NCBI GenBank assembly: GCA_037179335.1
Contig: JAKZHN010000008.1
Span: forward strand, 1,488,001 to 1,552,000
Reading direction: 5' to 3'
Origin: Cyclaneusma minus
Taxonomy: Eukaryota; Ascomycota; Leotiomycetes; Marthamycetales; Marthamycetaceae
DNA: 64,000 nucleotides
A program made the translations under genes and the position numbers. The notes beneath the pieces are model-generated. The model saw only the letters and a program-made list of their open reading frames with translations. It was not told where the DNA came from and did not search any database. Below, piece after piece: positions 23,013-34,666 of this stretch; the stretch's first letter is position 1, and each line of letters starts with the position of its first letter.

Positions 23013-24981
23013 TTAGCTCTCCTTAGCTTTCACTATCGCCCTAGAATATTCTTTCCCAGCTTTTAGCCACCAGCCCAACTGCAAAATCAGCAAGCCCCCA
23101 ACCACCAAACAAGTATAATTCATATTACTCGCTAAACACACGTCCTCAGTCAGCACCAATCCACATCCCATCAAATCACAGCAGCAAAACCCAATCGTGG
23201 GAAAACTTACCAACGACAGGCTGATAATACGGAAACGAGAAAAAGACAATCGCAAACAGCAACCAACAAATCGTAATTCCATTCACAATCATGCCTTTCA
23301 GATAGCTCATATGAAACTTGCCCACATGCATGTTTTTTCGGCGCGTTAGGAAGTTGGTTAGGATGGGAACCATGTAGGCGAGATTGTTGACGGTGACGGC
23401 GGAGCCGAGGAGCGAGTTGAAGGCGGTGGAGGAGCCGAGGTAGAGGCAGCCTAGGGCTGTATTGATGAAGGCGACGGCTAGTTGGGCGTTGACGGGGACG
23501 GCGAAGGTTGGGTGGACTCTGGACCATCTGGGGAAGAATCAAGAAAACGAATCTTAGCCTCGATTGTCCTAACGGTCTGATGGATACGAGGGATTGTGAA
23601 GATGGCGGGAGTGGACTTACGTGCGGGAAAATGGCATGGCGTTGTCTCGAGCAAATGCCCAGAATACGCGGCTTGTGCTGAGCTGGGAACTTACTACGCA
23701 GGGGCCGAGGGCAATGAAGAGGATGAAGGTGAGGCCGAAAGCTCCGCCGGCGGATTGGGTGGCTTGTTGGAAGAGTGCGGCGAGGGGTAGGTCGGTGTTG
23801 GTGGACGCGAGGGCGGAGTAGTCTTGGACGGAGAACATGAGGGCGATTAGGTAGGTCAGGCCGGTGACGAAGGCTATGCTTAACGTGATGGCTAATACAC
23901 GTCAGAAAATATTTTTCAGTTGTCACCAGGAGTTCTGGAGGCTTACTTATCGCCAATGGGGCGTTTCGAGATGGGTTTGGCATCTCTTCTGTGATGTGGG
24001 ATACGCCGTCAAGTCCTCCGAGACTGTACAAGGGGTTTACTAGCCCGGTGATGAAGCAGATGACTTGGTTCTCCCATCCTGTGTTGTTTATCCAGGTTTT
24101 GAACACGAATTTGCTGCTCTGGTATGAGGGCGCACATGCTACGACAGTGACAAGGACTACAAACCAGCCAATCTGGAGATAAAACACTACAAAAACATTC
24201 AGGATGAGCACATGACTTGCCACAGCTTCCATAAAGATCCAAAACTTACAGGAGAACTTGTTCAATGCTGGAATAATCCGATTCCCAAAAATGACAATCA
24301 AAGCTGTAAGGATGTTCAGAACCTGGTAGGCGACAAAGGTCTGCCAGGGTTGAATCTGCATGTCTGCATGGTACAAGGCAATCAAAGCCATGAAATTCTG
24401 GGCATAGATGAGGTTGGTCGAAGCCGTGGTGAAAATCCCTGAATGTCTTATTAGCAACGTGAAACCGTTAACTTCACCAACAAAACATACATCCAAATAC
24501 AGTGAGCCATCCGGTCTGGAAACTCAAAAATCCCATGTATTTTTCAGGCGAGACTGCTGCTATCCAGTGATACATCCCTCCTTCGGTGGGATAGGAGGAT
24601 ACAAACTCAGCCAACGATGCTCCGAGAAAACATTGCAGGACAGCGACGAGAATGAATCCGTAGATGACGGCTCCTGGACCGCCTGCGTTGATGGAGGTTG
24701 CTAGTCCTAAGCCCAGTCCGGTCCATGAGATCGTGGTTGTCGAGGCGAGACCAATGAGACTCAGAATGCCGAAGTGTCGTTTGAGTTCCTGGGTGTGGCC
24801 TGTGGAGTTTGTCAGTCTGGAAATTCATGGAACTAAGAGCGGAATGTGACAGACCCATCTGAGCTAGACGCAACTCATCTGAGTCGATAATCTCTTTAGA
24901 GCCATGTTCTCCGTCGCTCAGGATGTTGTCGTTAACAACCGGTGCTTTCTCCAGCTCTGAATTCGACTGTGGTCGAGACAT
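23013..24981 (-). CDS. Amino-acid/GABA/choline-type permease (APC superfamily)
   Basis: Twelve-span importer of the fungal amino-acid/choline transporter group (Uga4/Hnm1-like); the exact substrate is undetermined. Seven exons join in frame to 523 residues: 24981-24855, 24799-24491, 24438-24250, 24186-23947, 23891-23621, 23527-23211 and 23131-23013. The N-terminus is hydrophilic and acidic (KEIIDSDELRLAQMG), then HTQELKRHFGILSLIGLA and the helix-broken TTTISWTGLGLGLATSINAG. Further landmarks: GASLAEFVSSYPTEGGMYHW, GLDGVSHITEEMPNPSRNAP, SQLSTSRVFWAFARDNAMPF and SRVHPTFAVPVNA, all typical of the family. It is divergent from the secreted-protein gene at 25703 across 721 bp, which contains two GATA-factor-type motifs. 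Confidence 0.93.
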
Positions 24982-25702
24982 TGTTCTGCCAGAAGCAAAC
25001 CGCAGCCTCTGATTTTCTCAATCAATCAAAACAGAAAACCTTGAAAATGAAGCGATAGAAAAATCGTATGTTACTTCTCCACGATATAGATTCTGAGATG
25101 CGGAAGAGAGCGGTTGAGCAGCGAGACTTCGTCCTGACCTGATCTAGTCATGTACTTACATCTTGAGCCTCCAGGGTATATATATTGATGGAAGAGACCT
25201 TGGTTCTTGACAAAGTCGTGTACTGTTTATTCGGTGAAGATAAAGATACTTGGTCTCGACTCTCGACAGAGGAGGAGTTCCGATAGCACCCTGCATTCAA
25301 ACCGGGGCATGGACCGATCTTGTATTCGGCCCCGCTTCCTTGCGCATGGGGAAGGCCCGGAAAAGATCCAACCACGCGCATTCACCACCAATAACACAAA
25401 ACCCCATCTCTTTCACCGTTGCTTGGCTTATCACGAAGTGCCCTGGCAGATGATATGCGGGCGGCCGAACGCCATCTTAGGTAGGTTGAAAGAGAGGAGA
25501 GCTAGTCATTCTATACCGTGGTCCTCCTCGGGATCGGCTTAATGAAGGCCAAGGGCATGTGGGTACGTACGTATGGCCTTTTCGCATCTCGAATTTATCC
25601 TATATAACCAAGCGTGTTTCTTCAATAATCTATTTCTCTCTTGAAGATGTGCTGGGAAAGCCGCAGACAATCCAATAGCGAGTCCCGGGACAAGTGATCA
25701 TC
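24982..25702. promoter_or_regulatory. Divergent promoter of permease and secreted-protein genes
   Basis: 721 bp shared upstream region. HGATAR-type motifs, the binding consensus of fungal nitrogen GATA regulators, occur at 25053-25058 (CGATAG) and 25238-25243 (AGATAA). Such short motifs are expected by chance at this length, so nitrogen control is only a possibility. Confidence 0.4.
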
Positions 25703-27599
25703 ATGCGGTCTCTCACCATTTCTTCCACTTTTGTTGCTCTGCTGAGCATTGCTCAGCCAGCGGTCTCAATGTATTCCAATTCTTCATCATTTCCTCTCTC
25801 TGAAAACCCCCAAAGCTTACTCGATGAGTCCATGGCATGGATGGACACATTTTGGGATCCTTCCGTTGGGTATCTCCGTGCTGTTCTTGCAGATGCTGCT
25901 CTTCACCACGACACCCGAAGCTCTGCCTGGTATGCAGTGGGACTCTTGGCTCGCAACCAGGGGGAGGATGTTGCAAATGCCGAGAGGATCATTCGAAATG
26001 TCATTGGAGCCCAGTTCAAAGATGTCGCTGATCAGTGGTAAGTCGCGACTTGCTCCCCTGGATATCCACGTGACTCACCTCATTCGCAGGTATGGAGATT
26101 ATCAGACGGAGCCGGAGCAGCCGCTTGTTGGATCTCCGGTATATCCAGAAGACATATATAACTCCTGGGATCCAAATTGGAGAGGCTTTATTGGGACCAC
26201 GTTTGTCCTTATCATCGAGGAATTCGAGAGTCTTTTGAGCAAGGACACTGTTCAGCTGATAGAGAGCTCGCTATACAACAACACAAGAGGGGATTCATAC
26301 CGAGTTGGAGGTGTAGATGATGACAATTTATACCCGTGCTATTCAAATCCGGTAAGAGCGTTCCAATCCCTAGGCAAATTGCATGCTGACCTACCTCGCA
26401 GTCTATCATGCGTGCCTTGGTTTCTGGGTGGACTGGAAGACGATTCAATGATTCCAATATGACAACTGCAGGCGAAAACTACGCTCAAGAAATCATTGAT
26501 CTGTTCCGCATCAACGACACGCTCTCTGAGTTCAACAGCGCGACTTACACTGGTGTCTCTCTGTATGGACTCACCATGTGGTCCAAGTATCTGCCATCAG
26601 ATTCAATCATGTCCCAGAATGGAGCTTCGATGGTTGCAGACATCTGGGAAACTCTGGGAGCCCTGTATCACCCCCAACTCCGCAATGTTGCTGGACCGTG
26701 GGACCGGACATATGGCTTTGACATGCAGCGTTATTTCAGCATAATTGTTCTGAATATTTGGACTCTTGTTGGAAAGGAATATACCGGTCTCCCTGATATA
26801 GTAAGCAGCATTCAGGGCCACGTTTTCGAAAATGATACTCACCGTTGCTAGGTCCCAACCATGTCTCACGCTGACGACTTCACTTTTGCACCTCTCATTG
26901 CTGTTCTTTCTGAATATCATAACAGCCTAGTCCCAGAGAGTGTGAAGGCAAACCTCCAGAATTTCTCGGGAGAGCATACTTGGTCAGGCGTTGCATACTC
27001 GCCGCCGTGGGATAACGAACATCGCAACATGACAACGTGGCTCGCCCCAAACATCAGCATTGGAGCTCAATCATTCAACGCGAATGTCATTGGCGGAGCC
27101 AGCGAAGATTCGACTTCTTATACACCAGCTGTCGTGCAATGGCAAAGCACGCATGAGCTCGGATTCATCAAGGTAAGAACCTCTGCTTGCTTTCAGAGAA
27201 CCACATACTGAGAAGAAACAGTACTACCCTACGGAGAATGCCATGTCGGCAGTCGTAAAGCCTTACCACTTGTCCCTGGCATACCCTAGTGCAAACTCAT
27301 CCTCGATTTTCACCTTTCTAGTCGCGACTTTCTGGGACCAGCCTACCGTCTCGAAATGGGAGGACCTGGTTGGACTTTCTGTCAATATTACTGGGAATGT
27401 CAACATGACATACTCGGTGGAATACGCAGGAGCACATGGAGGAGCGGATACCGTCATACAGTAAGAAATCTTGATTTTCTTGTGTGGATCAATACTTACC
27501 TTGTCCGGCAGTGACTTCGAGTACTGGAACTTCACGTACACGATTCCGGAAGGCTTGATGGAGATGCCTTTCATCAGTCTTGATATGGCTTTACCATGA
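25703..27599 (+). CDS. Secreted conserved fungal protein of unknown function
   Basis: I do not recognise a characterised enzyme family. Six exons (25703-26037, 26090-26351, 26402-26800, 26852-27172, 27222-27460, 27512-27599) give 547 residues. A signal peptide (residues 1-22) and many N-glycosylation sequons (for example NSS, NDS, NMT, NIS) indicate secretion. Conserved-looking blocks are YRVGGVDDDNLYPCYSNP, SEFNSATYTGVSLYGLTMW, RNVAGPWDRTYGFDMQRY and SHADDFTFAPLIAV. Aromatic- and Asp-rich loops spread over a long helical-looking core are reminiscent of (alpha/alpha)6-type glycosidases, but this is only an impression. Every junction has a normal GT-AG site and keeps the frame. The gene is divergently arranged with an amino-acid/GABA-type permease, which could suggest joint nutrient use. 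Confidence 0.85.
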
Positions 27600-28674
27600 G
27601 CGGTAGTGAGAAATTGGGTCGGCAAACAGCTCGTCAAGGTGTCATTTGATGATTGATGAACATGAACAGGAGAATCACTCGAGAACCAACGAGAAGTAAA
27701 AGATCGCAAGCAATCGGAAGTGCAATCGAAAATCGTACGTACTTTTCTGGGTGAGTCGTGACCTGGAGAATAGCAATCCCCGGACTCCACCGAAATGCGC
27801 AGCAGATGTGTTTCTTCTGACCGCCGCAATGCCGAAACTTGGAGGTCTCCGCCAAGAAAACCCCGGATTCGACTCGGGCAGATGCGGAGGCGGTGGGGTC
27901 GGATTAGCGAAGAGAGGTGTGCAAAAAGCACAATTTGGGAGAACATTCAGGGGGGCGCATATCAAAAAATATTAAGCCACACCATCAATTGTACATACCT
28001 GTGGTTTTTAATCAAATCGAGTTACTTGGAAAGCCTTAAATTATTTCTGGCGACTTAGACTATTTCTGGCTACCGAAATTATTCAGAGCTCCCAATAGGG
28101 CCAATTTCGTGAAACATGTTTTCGAACATTTGGTGGTGTTTCGGGGATCCCCATCTCCAGCACGTCGTCGCTTGCCGCCGTGGCGAGATCTTTGGCACCA
28201 GGTGGTGTGACAGACACCAACTGCATCAAAGAACTCAGCCGCAAACACTGCAAAATGCCTTTTGCTGCGCCGTAGGGCTGCAATCGTCGCTGCCGACTGC
28301 CAAACCTATGGCAATAGTCACCCCACATTAACGTATTCTCACACTCTGGAAGTCTCTAGTATCGTGATGCGGTTCCCAGTGCGGCAAGCCGGCAACGGCT
28401 GCTTGTCTCCTTTTCTTCGTGCTCTGGGAACACGAGAAACATATAAGTATGCCAGGAATGTTGCACAATAGGATGCCCCTTTTTCTGTATCACAGATCAC
28501 ACCAATTCAGACGTTTCAAGTAAACACCAACCTATCATCATCGACATCTCTCCTCCTTGACAAGCACCGCAGACACTTGCTCAGCCAATCATCTGTCCTG
28601 CCCCTATCACACACACCACAAGATCATTCTTGAACACATCACCTGTTTGAGATTTTCAGAACTCGAAGAACACA
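27600..28674. other. Intergenic, nothing recognised
   Basis: About 1.1 kb downstream of the secreted-protein gene and upstream of the B12D gene. Several short open frames exist on both strands (for example 27751-27975) without family features. The last 150 bp is the likely promoter of the gene at 28675. Confidence 0.45.
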
Positions 28675-29136
28675 ATGTTCCGCACACCAATCACTCGTCT
28701 CTCTCAACCCACCCTTCGTGCCGCCACGAGGCAAACAACCGGTGCAACTTTCCGCCGATCCTTCCACCCCTCATCGATCTCCAAGTCAGCTCATGCCCAA
28801 CACTCGGCGGCACAGGGTGTGAAGGAAAGCGTGACAGAAGGTGCGAAGAATGTACACGAGGCTGTGAAGACCATCATTGATTCCACACCCGCAACCGAAG
28901 AGATCTTCTTTAAGAAGTCCCAGATTCCTGTCGAGGTTTATCCCCTGGGTGAGTAGTTCCTTTCAAGTCAACTTTCCCAATTCTGGATTAGGGTTGTGGA
29001 ACACATGCTGATGTGTCATATAGCTGTTGTGGTTCTCTTCGGAACTACCTTTGGTTTGTGGACGGCCTTCAAGGCTATGTTCAGTCCGGAGTTGAGGCTG
29101 AAGAGGCAGGGACCCGCTGAGAGGGCTCATTGGTGA
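28675..29136 (+). CDS. Mitochondrial B12D/MLRQ-type protein (NDUFA4-like)
   Basis: Small inner-membrane protein related to the MLRQ/NDUFA4 subunit associated with respiratory complexes. Two exons (28675-28948 and 29024-29136) give 128 residues. The first 40 residues are rich in Arg, Ser and Thr without acidic residues (MFRTPITRLSQPTLRAATRQ), a good mitochondrial presequence. A helical region with KESVTEGAKNVHEAVKTII follows. The B12D core is PVEVYPLAVVVLFGTTFGLW, a single membrane span, followed by FSPELRLKRQ and the end AERAHW. The intron interrupts the span right after PVEVYPL. The pairing of presequence with this motif is typical of fungal proteins labelled NADH-ubiquinone reductase MLRQ subunit; whether it belongs to complex I or IV cannot be read from the sequence. 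Confidence 0.88.
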
Positions 29137-30114
29137 GATGTTGAGCGGGAGAGAGACTGGGGATGGCGGTTGGAGTTATGTGAGGAGTTATTGTTGGCAG
29201 TAGACTGCATGGACCGGACGGAGGTCTTCTGCTTTGGAATTGACCAGGGAGTCACTGGTCGGCGTGAAGAAAATGAACGGGGCATCGATGGCTTAATGAA
29301 TACATGACACATAATACATATCGACTCAATAGGAAACAGTCATTATTTGGGTTTTTGCTTTGCATCCGGGTGTACCCCGGAGAAGCAAGTCGGTCGCAAG
29401 CTGTGCAACTACTGAAATGGACGGAGTGGAGAGTGAGCAAAGAGCGAGAATCAGATTCTTCTGTTGTTGACGTTGTCGACGTTGTTGACAACATAGAATA
29501 ACTTCGCCCGAGCCGGACCTGTAGGGTATCTCGCCGTTTCGGATTTAGAACAAGTTTTCCCTAAACTCCGATATCTCCGTAGCACTAAGAATACTCCAGT
29601 CACGTCCTGGATCACAGAAATCTGCTGTGGCTCAACACAATCGACTTGCCATTGACGGGCTCTAGCTGACGGCTGGTCTAGATCGGCTGCCTATAGTCGA
29701 ACAAGGGCTGCTGCTGACAATCTATACCGCGATGTGCCAAAGAATTAAAAGTTGATGGTGAGAACAACGCCAACAGCACTGCAGCAGTAGGAACAGCTGA
29801 GCCTCGCGAATCCACCCTCCATGGACCCATGCAGATTAATGCTGAAGCCTAGTGCCTACCCATGGCTGACACACTGAGCGAGCCGGCCAATCAGATAGCT
29901 GGATCTCTGTCTTCGACCTAAGTATACCACCCCCAAGTATGTTTGACCAGGACTCAAAAGGCCAGACGATGTCCTGTTTCTCCCCTCGCATGCATGATCT
30001 TGTAACAAGGCAGATATTATCCGAGCCAGCCAACAACCTTCTCTTAGCTAATCTTGCGATTTCGTCGGACGAGAAAAACATCGGATGACCTGGGAACGGA
30101 CCTCAAAGCCGGGG
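29137..30114. other. Intergenic, nothing recognised
   Basis: About 1 kb between the B12D gene and the Zn2Cys6 pseudogene. A short GTTGTTGACGTTGTCGACGTTGTTGAC direct repetition lies at about 29462-29490. No gene is supported. Confidence 0.45.
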
Positions 30115-32097
30115 ATGACACCTCAGTCGAGCAGCATCATGTTGGATGTGGTGGAGATTCCTGCGAAGAAAAAGGTCAAGACGGACTGTATCACGTGCAA
30201 GTAAGTCAATAATCCCTTCTTCTGAAGTCCTGAAATCCTGATTGAGAGCCGTTTAGTATGGCTGTTGGATGTTCCTAGTACCTTATTTGTGTCTTTGGTT
30301 ATCTCTAGCCCTCCCCTCGCCCCCTCATCCCATCTGGCTGCTTTCAAGTCATCTGGATTTACAGTTGGCTACTCGAACTATCCAGTATCTTTCCAACTCT
30401 ATCATCTACCTTGAATCCTTCTCAGGTTTCGTGACTGCTTCCAATCTTTCGGACTTTTTCTAACATGGAACTTATAGGATACGGCGAGTCAAGTGCGATG
30501 AATTCAAGCCTTCCTGCAACCGATGTACCAGCACGGGGAGAACATCTGATAGTTATGGTCCGAGCCCACCCCGCCGGAAACCAGTGGTACTTGGAACGTA
30601 GGCAGCACGCTTGGTACATATCATAGGTATCAATAGATGTGCCAGGCACCGCAGATGAGCGTCGAGCTCTCAAGTTTTTCCAGACTCACACCGTCCCCAG
30701 CATGGCCGGCTTTTTTGCCGACCATTTCTGGCATTACAACCTTCTGCAGGCCAGTCTTTCCGAGCCAGCCCTCAGACATGCCGTCGTAGCCATGGCAGAA
30801 TTCCATGAAAACTTCACATCTCCGAGCCATGTTCCCAGACGGAGTAACGATTAGAAGACCGACGAAGCCGGTGTGTATGCTCTCCACCAGTATACGAAAG
30901 CGCTGAAGCAACTTCGCGAATCTTTGGACAAGAACCCTCCATCCGATGTGATTCATATGGTATGGGTGCTCTTTGCTGCATTTGATGGACTGTGCGGTGA
31001 CGACTCTGCATCACCGAGGCACATAGAAAATGGCTTGAAGATCATGCAAAAACATCAAGCCAAGAGTCCGGAACTCCGCTCCGTCATCAAACGTTTGGTT
31101 TTGCAAGCCATTTTGTTCAACAATATGGCGGCTTACCAGTCGCTGCCGAGCGACATGCTTACTCAAGAGGTCTCTATTCCTATGGTCTTCCATAACTTAC
31201 GGAGGCTAGAGACACCATCAATGATCTGGTGGAGTTGAACACGCGGTTTTACTTCCAGTAGTCCCCTCATATATGGAGCTTGAAGAGCGCCTGGTGGAGG
31301 CGAATGGTGATGTTTTACCATCCTCGATACCAAAGGAAGTTGTTGCAGCTCGGGATGAACTGCTGGGCAAATACGAACAATGGTCCAGGGCTTTCGATAT
31401 TCTCCTGATCAAACAAACGCCAACGATGTCTAGTCAAGATCTTGGCCGCGCTGCACTACTCAAGATTCATCATCTCGCTAGCATAATTATGATTAAGAGG
31501 TGCGAGCTCTCGGCCGACCCAGAGTCCGAATTATTCGCGAACGAGTTCAGTCAGATGGTCAGCTTGGCGCGGTCCATAGTCAATGGTGAGAAAGAAGGCA
31601 ATCAGTTTTCATTTTCTTCTGAGCTTGATATCCTCGCTCCGCTGTACTACTGTGGGTAAGTATGGCTCCTCTCCCATCGCCCCCATCAAAACATCTGCTG
31701 ACATCTGCCGAGAATACGTTGCCGTGAACCACAGATCCGGAGAGAAGCCCTCAAATTACTTGCACCACCCAGAAAGGAAGGACGATGGGACAGTGCAGCC
31801 CTCTACCAAGCCATGAAGCGAGTCATTGAAGTCGAAGAGGCAGCAGTAATCGAACTCAGAACAGGAGAAAGTGGCACAACTCGCGTCTACACTGTTGAGT
31901 ACAATCGCGGAGCTTCAGACACTCGGAAAAGTGCCGATGAATTGACGGAGGAAGAATGGCGTGTTACGAAGCGCTATCAGGATCTCTGTTCTATCCCATC
32001 CACCCAGAACAAAGAACGCTTTGACGCCCCACCCCGTGCAATGCCCGAGACTATCGAGCATATTTTGCTGAGATCGGTTCAACGGTATGCTGCTTAG
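30115..32097 (+). pseudogene. Decayed Zn2Cys6 transcription factor (Fungal_trans_2 type)
   Basis: Remains of a nuclear DNA-binding regulator. Exon 1 (30115-30200) encodes KVKTDCITCK; after a 277-nt intron the cluster continues as IRRVKCDEFKPSCNRC followed by TSTGRTSDSYG. The sixth zinc-ligand Cys is replaced by Ser (codon at 30545). The regulatory domain is recognisable: ERRALKFFQTHTVPSMAGFF, ALRHAVVAMAEFHENF, YALHQYTKALKQL, and the C-terminal ALYQAMKRVIEVEEAAVIE. Lesions: the junction between the cluster and the regulatory domain does not keep frame with any usable acceptor; an in-frame TAG at 30852-30854; a shift near 31194-31200; a second shift near 31253-31260. The 3' intron (31656-31712) still looks functional. 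Several independent breaks make sequencing error an unlikely full explanation. It is adjacent to the zinc-cluster gene at 32146 and the aromatic-catabolism pair. Confidence 0.8.
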
Positions 32098-32145
32098 TGC
32101 TTTGGAGCGCTGGCTCTGCCCTCCGCAACATTTCATACACAGATC

Positions 32146-34666
32146 TTAGTTGAATCTTGCTCGCTTGTTCTTCCTCCTATTGTCCTCTTCGGTCTCGTCG
32201 GTTCCCCTGGTCACTTTTCGGTCGTTCTTCTCCGGGAGCTTCGACTGGCCCTTTTTGATGTTTGCCCCGTAGCCGCTCTCGCACTGGCTGGCTGTGAGGC
32301 CGTCATGTTGGCATCGTTGACAGGGTCGTTGTTGATCGCAGCCCTTCTTCTTGGCGCGGCAGCGCTGGCAGCGCCTGTCGTTGGCGTTGCGATGGTCGTT
32401 GGTGATGCAGTGGCCGGTGGTGCTGCTCTCTTCGCTGGTGCTCCGCTGGTCTTTGGTGCTGATTGCTGAGCTGGTTGTTGGCGCTGCGGTGGCCTTTGGA
32501 ATTGGTGCTGAGCTGGTTGCTGGCGCTGCGCTGAATGTTGGTACTCGGGTGCTCGTTCTGCCTAAGGGTGGATCAGACGGGCTCACGGTCAGTGGCCGAG
32601 ATGAAAAATTGAACATCGTTTCGGGAATTCTCACCGCAACATCTGGATGATCATCCCTCCTCAGAATATCAGACAGACGAATTCTCGCCGCAAAACCTGG
32701 ATGATCATCCCTCCTCAGAATATCAGCCAGACCTGGTTGCATCGGGGGCGTTTCCTCGGGCTTCTGTTCGGCTCCAAAGATCTTCTTCGGATCCACTGTT
32801 CCGTGCCACATAGGTTCGTTCCCAAGATACTCGTATGCATCTTGCTCGCTCTTGAACAAGGCTGGACAACCAGCACTAACCGCAGCTGCCTGGCCCTGGT
32901 TCCACTTGCCCGAGACCTCCTCAGGTGGGAGAGTGTTGGCGGTGTTTTTGGGATCATAGCAGACTGTCATATGGACATAGCGGTGCGGATAGGTTGACTG
33001 CTTGAAGAGTAGGACGGTTGCAATGAAGCTGTCTGAGTATTGTACGGAATGCGCACGCAGCCACTCTGCGAGGGGCTTCTCAGATGGAAATGACACAACG
33101 AAGCCTTCGACGGAGGGTTCATCGGTCTTGACTCCGCCTGAGTCGATCCAGCCTTCTCCGCGATAGACTGGAGCAATGTTGCATCCTGTGGAGATTTGAG
33201 TCAGCTCTGCCACACATCAAGATTGGAGACGAAATAGATATGGATGTGTCCAGAAATAAGGAATAACCCAGAATGGCCGGCTCAAAGGACAGCAGGGAAT
33301 GTTAAAGAATGCTGAAGAATGCTTCTGGTCGCTCAAGGTTCTCTTTTGGAGCCATATCGCAGGCTCCCGGCTTGGGAGATAGGTAGGCAGTCCAGAGAGG
33401 TCAGGTTCCGCTACACATCATTTCAAATGCTTTATCATTGCCAAGAGAAAGGAAATCACACTCACCATGTTCATTGTGTACGATGTACCAACCCTTAAGT
33501 CTCGCCACTCCCAGAATCGTGCCCTCTGGAAACTTCTGCTTGACCTTGTTTGGATCGTGGTACATGTCATAGCAGAAGTAGATATTCTTGGCTTCTTCCT
33601 TGGCCTGCTCTGTTGTCTTCGGGCGCTCTGGATGCGCGGCAACATCATACTGGTCAGGGTATGGGTAGTATTGTTTCTTGTCGAAAGGCTCTGGCACTGG
33701 CAGCTGGACAACCTCATTGGTGATGGGCCGAGGTGGCCGAACCGCCAATGCTGGAGGGATTTGGTCATATGTCAAGTTGACAACTGGAAGCCGATCGAGA
33801 GTTATGAGCGTAGGCATGGAATCATTGCGAGGTCGGGTGGAGGGCTTGGGTGGAGGAAGCATATGAGTCTGCTGAGCCGGTAGCGTTTCAGGCTCTGGAC
33901 GGACGCGTGATGGTGAAGGCTCAGAGGACTCGGTCATCCTTGGAGGTATTGGTCTCCATTGCGGTTGGCGTCTCTGCGAGACTCGAATGGCGGGTGTGGG
34001 GTTGCTAGCAACATAATAGCCGGGGAGATTGGAAGATGCTTGAAAGAAGGCCGAAATAGGAGGATCGGTACTGCCCGGACGGAGGCCTTGGACAGGAGTC
34101 GCAGCAGGAGTCTCTGCAAAAGCTCTCTCAGTATGAACAGGCGCGGTATTGCGACGCTTCTGTATGTCGTTGGGGTCCAGTTCATGCTGACGGGGGCCTT
34201 GGACTGAAATCACAGCGGGAGTCGTTGCAGAAGCCTCCTCAGTATGAACAGGCGCGGTATTGCGGCGCTCTTGTATGTCATTGGGGTCGAGCTCATGCTG
34301 ACGGGGGCCTTGGACTGAAGTCGCAGCAGGAGTCGTTGCAGAAGCCTCCTCAGTATCAACAGGCGCAGCAGTATTGCTCTCGGAATCAACAGGCGCGGTA
34401 TTGCGTGGAATGTCGCGGGGTTCCAGGTGATGCTCAGCAACATGCCGCGTTAGGTATGAGGAGAGCTGGTTGATAGACATGGCCGCGGTTGTGTCTTGGG
34501 AGAGAGTTGCGGCTGTGTCATGAAGGGGAGTTGATTGTATGCGATCCTGGGAGAGCTCGGTGGTCGAAGCAGAGACAGCCTTGAGGCTTCCCGGAGATTC
34601 GACGCGCTTAATGTTTGTTTTGCTTATATTCAACAGGTTGATATCCTTCGACAGAGAGTCAGCCAA
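32146..34666 (-). CDS. Repeat-rich protein with gamma-glutamylcyclotransferase-like domain and C-terminal Zn2Cys6 cluster
   Basis: No known function for this combination. Two exons, 34666-33466 and 33185-32146, joined by a 280-nt GT-AG intron, give 746 residues in frame. The N-terminal part has 37-residue tandem repeats (RRNTAPVHTEEASATTPA then SVQGPRQHELDPNDIQ) and Pro-rich sequence. At about residues 355-480 is a domain like the gamma-glutamylcyclotransferase/AIG2 fold: NIYFCYDMYHDPNKV, GVARLKGWYIVHNEHG, CNIAPVYRG across the splice, then SVEGFVVSFPSE. The usual YGSN-type substrate loop reads FCYDMY, so activity is doubtful. A 19-residue DILRRDDHP repeat and a Ser/Thr/Ala linker follow. Residues 673-702 form a Zn2Cys6 cluster (CQRCRAKKKGC, then CQRC and a final Cys after nine residues). 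A basic tail ends the protein. The fusion depends on the intron being real. Confidence 0.75.
34088..34400. repeat. 111-bp coding tandem repeat (about 2.8 units)
   Basis: Units begin at 34088, 34199 and 34310, each with TTGGAC then AGGAGTC/GGGAGTC and CTCAGTAT.AACAGGCGC. The period of 111 bp equals 37 codons, so copy-number change would keep frame. It lies within the N-terminal part of the gene at 32146-34666. Confidence 0.85.
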
